From: Gyrodactylus bullatarudis
Lineage: Eukaryota > Platyhelminthes > Monogenea > Gyrodactylidea > Gyrodactylidae
Assembly: GCA_012064415.1 (NCBI GenBank)
Contig: SSNU01000050.1
Location: forward strand, 1-21,668
Length of the DNA: 21,668 bases
Direction of reading: 5' to 3'
Shown: positions 17,086-21,668 of the stretch, piece by piece
Position numbering within the stretch: position 1 is the stretch's first letter
How the letters are laid out: the number at the start of each line of letters is the position of its first letter
Notes under the pieces: generated by a model
What the model was told of the DNA's origin: nothing
Database searches by the model: none
What the model saw: only the letters and a program-made list of their open reading frames with translations
Position numbers and translations under genes: made by a program

Positions 17086-17857
17086 AGCTAATTCGTACTT
17101 GAGTATAAATTAGCAGGGATTGCTCTGCTAATTCGTACTGAAAGGGCAGAGGGGAATACATCGCATAGACCAAGTGTACGCTTAATAATTTCAGTGTCAA
17201 TAAGCAGAGCAATCCCTGCTAATACGTACTTAAAAGATTAAGCTTCGTATCTTTTATGTAATTTAACTCTGGAGTTTCTAGAACAGATTTGTTCTCATTT
17301 ACATTTAATTTGCTTTACTTTCAAGGGGGTTCACCTGTATAATTTTTTTGCAAAACTCATTCAAATAGAGAATTTTATTCATAGAGAAATCCATAATTTT
17401 TTCTAAAATCAAAGATATTTTCGATCTTTATAATTCATCTCGAAAATCTAGAAATTTTCTATTTGAATGAGGTGTGATAAATACATTAAAAAAATATAGA
17501 TGAGAATGACTATAACGTTGTTCTCTTGCTACCTGACTATGTTGTCTTCTGGCTTGTATTGGTCTATCTGTAGAAAAAGAAAGAGGAGAGAAAGATGTAG
17601 TATTTCTTAAAGAATAAGGATTATAAAAATTATAGTGATTGTTATCTAGTAATCAGAATTATTAGAGTAATAACTCTGATAATATAATTTATCACAGCTC
17701 CCTGAAGAACTACTTGGTTCAAAATTATAATTATAGATGAGAACAAATCGAGATCAGAAACAGAAAGGTTGAATTGCATAAAAAATACGAAGCTTAATCT
17801 TTTCAGTACGAATTAGCAGAACAATCCCTGCTAATTTATACTTAAGTACGAATTAGC
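17086..17857. mobile_element. 772-bp inverted-repeat element with GCTAATTCGTACT ends
   Basis: 17087-17143 and 17801-17857 are inverted copies over 57 bp with two mismatches; each contains GCTAATTCGTACT twice. A further inverted match (GCTAATACGTACTTAAAAGA then TTAAGCTTCGTAT, 17218-17257) pairs with 17783-17817. The ends are thus nested inverted repeats. No transposase frame inside. Looks like a MITE or similar non-autonomous element. Extra half-copies of the end motif (GTACGAATTAGC, TTACGAATTAGC) trail to 17875. No clear target-site duplication. Confidence 0.7.
17533..17567 (-). CDS. Possible 35-nt microexon upstream of exon 1
   Basis: TTTCTTTTTCTACAG acceptor before 17567 and CAG|GTAGCA donor after 17533. 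Used in the phase exon 1 requires, it reads RPIQARRQHSQ then AGVTEQ. It lies inside the inverted-repeat element at 17086-17857, so either the element carries chance splice sites, or the gene has taken up part of it. Weak evidence. Confidence 0.25.
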
Positions 17858-17875
17858 AGTTCATTACGAATTAGC

Positions 17876-20149
17876 TACTACATATATATCATTCGAATTC
17901 TTCTGAAGATTCTGATCTCAGCTTGAAATGCTCTAGAAATGTTAAGTGTAGAATGAAAGGGGTCCATTTGTTTCCAGCTTCCCGAATGGATTCAATATCT
18001 AAGATTGATTTGAATAATTTAAATGAATTTAATAGTATTAAGCAAGGATCGCTAGTAGCTCTAAATTTTTCATGAGGCACTACATTAATTTTTTTCTATA
18101 GATAACGGAGACTGTATTTTATTTTGAAAATGATTTATCTGTATTCTAGGTAGCTGGAGAAATCAATTCTTTTATGATGAGAAATTGAATTTTCATGTAT
18201 ATAATGTATTTTTATTAGTATGTACAAAATATGATCCTATTTTTTTATTGATTTCAAGTTCCTCTGTCATTTCGAAATCGTCATTTTCAAGAAAAAGTTA
18301 AAATTTTACATTTTCAGTCATCAACACTGGTGATTATTTTGACTAATAGCGAGGATTCTACAAGGGCAAATTAAAATGATTCATTTAAATTAATTATGAA
18401 ATATCTTCGTTAAATTGCTAAATTTTAAGCTCAAAAGTCCAAATTTGACTCTCTTTCAAAATTAGAAAAATGGTCTGATTTTGGCCAGTATTTTTAATTT
18501 CGGACTTGTTTTAAATTCCATCACCGCATAGACTCATCTCATTGAATCAATAAAAAATATTGGGTTTCTTGTAAGGTTTTTAAATCTTCATACTGTATCA
18601 ACTAACTTTTCATAAATTCATAGAATTTTTAAAAAACATCTGATTCAATAAATTACAGGAATGAAATATATATATTTGAGACTTTGCTAAAAATAGTTGT
18701 CAATGGATATCTTTTGAGATGATCAGGTATTAAAGCGCTGGGATTGTCAACTCTGAGATGAAATAGCCAACACAAGATACGATAACTGAGAAAAAACTGA
18801 AGAGAGGTGTATTTCATTTGTACAGACTGACCAAGAAGGATTTTTTCTACAACATATCCTATCTTACACTGGGAACTATTTCTTGTTATGAAATATTTAT
18901 GAAGAAATAAGTCCTAAAAAATAGATGAGAGCAAAGTTTTCTAGTTCAATAACAAATTATTTACAAGCCTGAATATATGATTTTATGTATTGAAAATAAG
19001 ACAAATGATCTTGACATAAACAGAGTTCTTTTTCTTCAAAATGTTCCACTGGGTCGTTTCCATATCACTTAAGCGAGTTATTAGTAAATACTCTAAACTT
19101 TTCAATCATTAGATCTATTAATTTCCTGGAGTGAGCAAAATGACAGCTCTATCATTCATCTGACACTGGGGATTTTTTGAAAAAGTTAAATTTTGTTTGA
19201 AACGGTTCTAGAAAACCAATTTCTCGAAATGATAGATAAATTTTGAAAGATCAAGATTAGACGAATAATCGAAATTTGGCCAAATTCGTCATCGTTGTCG
19301 AAAATCGACCAATTTCCAAATTGGCCTAATTTTAGTCAGATTCAATTTTTTTCCAGAATTATTCTTTATTTCCACAACTCATGAGCTCATTTGATCTTGG
19401 AATTTAAAAAATTAATTTTTTCCAGACTTTCTAGGGAAAATATTGAGTTTTTTGGTAAAAATTTGCCAAAGTTGTGGGTAAAACATACATCACACAAACC
19501 ATATAATAGGCAAAAGATTGAATGCAAATCATGAAAAAAAGTTCTCTGGCATTATAAGAGATAATTTATTTAGTATTTGGAAATCCCATTTTTAGACTTT
19601 GCCAAGAACTAAAAGGGGTCTGTTATTTTGAGTATATTTGATAGATTCAGTGTATTTCTCAATATATACGTATATTGATACATATTGATTAAATCTAAGA
19701 AAATATATACAAGATTGCATAAGAGAGTGAGAATAGTAGATATATATAGTTTCTAAAAATATTTAATGGTGTTGTCTTAGAATAAGATTCTTATTGCATT
19801 CAATATTGATAAATGTTTAATACTCTTCATTCATTCAGTCATACCTTGTGCAAACTGATTTCATCCTAGTTACAACTACCAACTCTCTCCAACTGAAATA
19901 AGAAGTTGAATTGTTTTTTTCCCTACTATATCAGCTTCAACTAACAGTTTTGAACAAGATTAAATAGAAAGTTTCCTTTTCATATTCTGAAACTTACTTG
20001 TAAGGTTTATTTCAAAACTAGATGTTAAAAATTGGATGAGCAGGTGTCAATTTTTTTTCGTCTTCCGATTTCATTTCAAGGTGTGAGTGGAATTAAACGT
20101 TATTTTTCAGGAAGAACATTAGACTTACTAGCAAATTGTGGTGACTGGG
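17876..20149. other. AT-rich stretch without recognisable genes
   Basis: Open frames are short. A 63-codon minus frame at 17889-18080 (MPHEKFRATSDPCLILLNS...) begins with ATG but matches nothing I know. Around 19265-19335 words such as TTGGCCAAATT and AAATTGGCC form weak palindromes. No element called. Confidence 0.4.
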
Positions 20150-20342
20150 AATTACTATATCCATATGAGCTCCGGGTTCGAGTCCTGGGTATGGTCTACT
20201 GACGAGTCCTAATAAGGACACGTGTACATCTGCCATCGTAAGTTGAATATTATTTAAAACTCTTATTGCTTATCCGAATTCTAATATCTAGGTGTGAGAA
20301 GACAATCTCCATCAAGTTAAAATTCATATGGATATAGTAATT
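20150..20342 (+). mobile_element. 193-bp element with 19-bp terminal inverted repeats, pol III box and hammerhead-like core
   Basis: AATTACTATATCCATATGA at 20150-20168 is exactly inverted at 20324-20342. Inside, GGTTCGAGTCC (20175-20185) matches a pol III B-box, with a weak A-box-like TAGCAAATTGTGG about 45 bp before it. Directly after comes a hammerhead-like core (20199-20232). The combination recalls tRNA-promoter SINE-like repeats carrying hammerheads, such as Schistosoma Sm-alpha, but with terminal inverted repeats, which those lack. No target duplication seen. Confidence 0.55.
20187..20238 (+). ncRNA. Hammerhead-like motif 6, core lacking GAA
   Basis: CTGACGA (20199-20205), stem II GTCC/GGAC (20206-20209 with 20216-20219) closing TAATAA, then ACGTGTACATC and TGCCATC. 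The expected G12-A13-A14 between GGAC and the stem III A is missing. Stem III could be A-U, C/A mismatch, G-C, U-A; stem I AUGG/CCAU across an internal loop. TGTACATCTG is shared with motif 3, linking the two. As written it should not cleave. Confidence 0.5.
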
Positions 20343-21480
20343 ACCAACGACTAGGTAGGTTTAATGTATAAAAACACTGTAAACTTTACATCAATCATTA
20401 GACGGGGAAAAATAAAATGGTCGTTCGCGTGCAAAAGTCTGCTTCCTATTTTTCGACTATTTTTACAGCTTGAGAATGATTAAATTATGATGATCCGAAA
20501 TCAATTCAAATTGAAATATTTTTCCAAGAGATTTTTTTTCCTCAAATCGGGAAAAGTGCGCCTTATGTATAAAAAAATGTTAATACATTTTTGTAAGAAT
20601 CCTAATACAAATTAAAACTTTACAAATTCACCGAGAAAAACAGTATTTGGATTGTGAAGTTCTAAAGAAAGCCTATTTTTCCTACTTTTATACAACATAA
20701 TTAATTATTCAATTGTGTAAATACAGATATGAATGCAATAATAGAAGACCAGATTCATTCAAAAGACAATGAATAAGTTTATAGAGTCGGAAGAAAAGGC
20801 GTAAAATTTCTTGTACATAATAGATTGAAATAAGTACAGACTCTGTACTACAGAGCATTGAGATGAATTTCATCCATATCTGGAAAAAACCATCTCACTA
20901 CTCACAAGTGGACTATTTTATTCTGGGTCTAAAACCAGTTATTTTCTAAACCTTAAGAGATATCGAGCAGACGATTGGATATTTAAAATCTATAGCTATT
21001 GTTTTACGAAAGTTATTTTTTATTATTACCTAAGGCCTCAGCAGATAGGCTTTCAAAAAACGTTCTAAATATTTTAAAAATATTTGACTAGTTTTTCAAA
21101 ATCCATCCTACTTCTTGGTTAAGATCAGTGAAAGGCTATCTTTATGAATTATCCATAATTTTGTAGCTTAATAAATTTCCTTTCTAATTATTTTAATTAC
21201 CAAAGTTAAAAATCGGAAATTTGAAAAAATCTACCTCTAATATCTAATATTTAATGTAATGTAATCTATTTTAGCATGCCAATTAGATTGTTTTGCATAA
21301 AATAGATTTATTAATATCATTAGAGTTATCGCATTAAATCGTATTCTTTTCAATTATATTTTTATTGTTACTAATTGAAATTTATGGGATTAATTTTCGT
21401 TCAGTCGAATCAAGAATGCTGAAAATCATGCAAGAGAAACTGAAACTCTATCAATAAATACAATTCTTGTTTGAGTTATT
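20343..21480. other. AT-rich stretch without recognisable genes
   Basis: No coding feature found. 20525-20640 has scattered words similar to the arms of the 10203-10719 foldback (GAAAAGTG, TTTTTGTAAGA, AAATTCACCGAG), possibly a very old relative. Confidence 0.35.
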
Positions 21481-21605
21481 GCCAAAAAGTGTACATATGG
21501 GTAGGGCATTTTCCAAAAAGTGTATATATTTTCCAAAAAATGAATGATATACACGATGTATTTCCAATAATCATATATATTTTTCCTAAAAATGTACTAG
21601 TGTAT
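21481..21605. repeat. Degenerate tandem repeat of TTTCCAAAAAGTGTATAT type
   Basis: Units starting CCAAAAAGTGTACAT, TTTCCAAAAAGTGTATAT, TTTCCAAAAAATGA, TTTCCAATAATCATAT and TTTCCTAAAAATGTA follow at irregular 20-30 base spacing. A low-complexity satellite fragment; function unknown. Confidence 0.5.
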
Positions 21606-21668
21606 TCGATAATTACCAAAACATAAATAGCATTTACGAAAATTGTATATGTTTGTAAGACTAATTAC

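Noticed and set aside
20090..20210. Plus-strand frame GRTLDLLANCGDWELLYPYE after a TTTTTCAG acceptor
   Set aside because: It runs through the 19-bp inverted end and pol III box of the 193-bp element and stops in the hammerhead-like core; more likely chance translation.

Overview
The window is strongly AT-rich eukaryotic, almost certainly metazoan, DNA. It holds GT-AG introns, a MyTH4-FERM gene split into small exons, and several decayed retroelements: GIY-YIG Penelope-like elements (PLEs), a Jockey/CR1-like LINE, and a Tc1-like transposon. The species cannot be fixed from the sequence; a small invertebrate such as a crustacean or flatworm would fit.

Layout. 1-1190 is a degenerate PLE on the minus strand (copy A). 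1200-2230 is mostly unrecognised, with one candidate minus-strand exon at 1563-1760. 2238-2438 is the C-terminal end of a Tc1-like transposase whose catalytic Glu has become Lys. 2945-4210 holds LINE fragments (RT core, ORF2 C-terminus, ORF1 piece). 4205-8043 is a run of minus-strand PLE sequence: copy B (4205-5480), an N-terminal PLE piece G (5745-6060), and copy C (6298-8000), the best preserved. C and G are head to tail, with a shared 44-bp leader repeat (6044-6087 and 8000-8043). 8050-10200 is mainly non-coding, with LINE and PLE scraps, including an exact 131-bp duplicate of part of copy C at 9619-9749.

10726-16945 (possibly to 17567) is the only evident host gene. On the minus strand, six exons with matching phases encode a MyTH4 domain followed by the start of a FERM domain, as in myosin tails and related proteins. 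Its introns are full of repeats: a foldback element next to the last exon (10203-10719), a second foldback (13448-14010), a PLE long-terminal-repeat remnant (12146-12200), and two 5'-truncated PLE endonuclease copies E and F inside the large intron (14878-16364). Upstream lie a 772-bp inverted-repeat element (17086-17857), a 193-bp element with 19-bp inverted ends (20150-20342), and otherwise unrecognised AT-rich DNA.

Most notable observation: five places carry the same 20-nt arrangement, CTGATGA, eight bases, then GAAAT. Each is followed by a short hairpin and a UH triplet, and four of the five are bounded by 4-7 contiguous pairing bases in the position of stem I. This is the plan of a type I hammerhead ribozyme with a minimal stem II. 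The sites in identifiable copies lie in the PLE terminal-repeat regions. A sixth related site (20199-20232) has a full 4-bp stem II but lacks the three core bases GAA, and sits beside a pol III B-box inside the 193-bp inverted-repeat element. All calls come from reading the sequence; no search or folding program was run.
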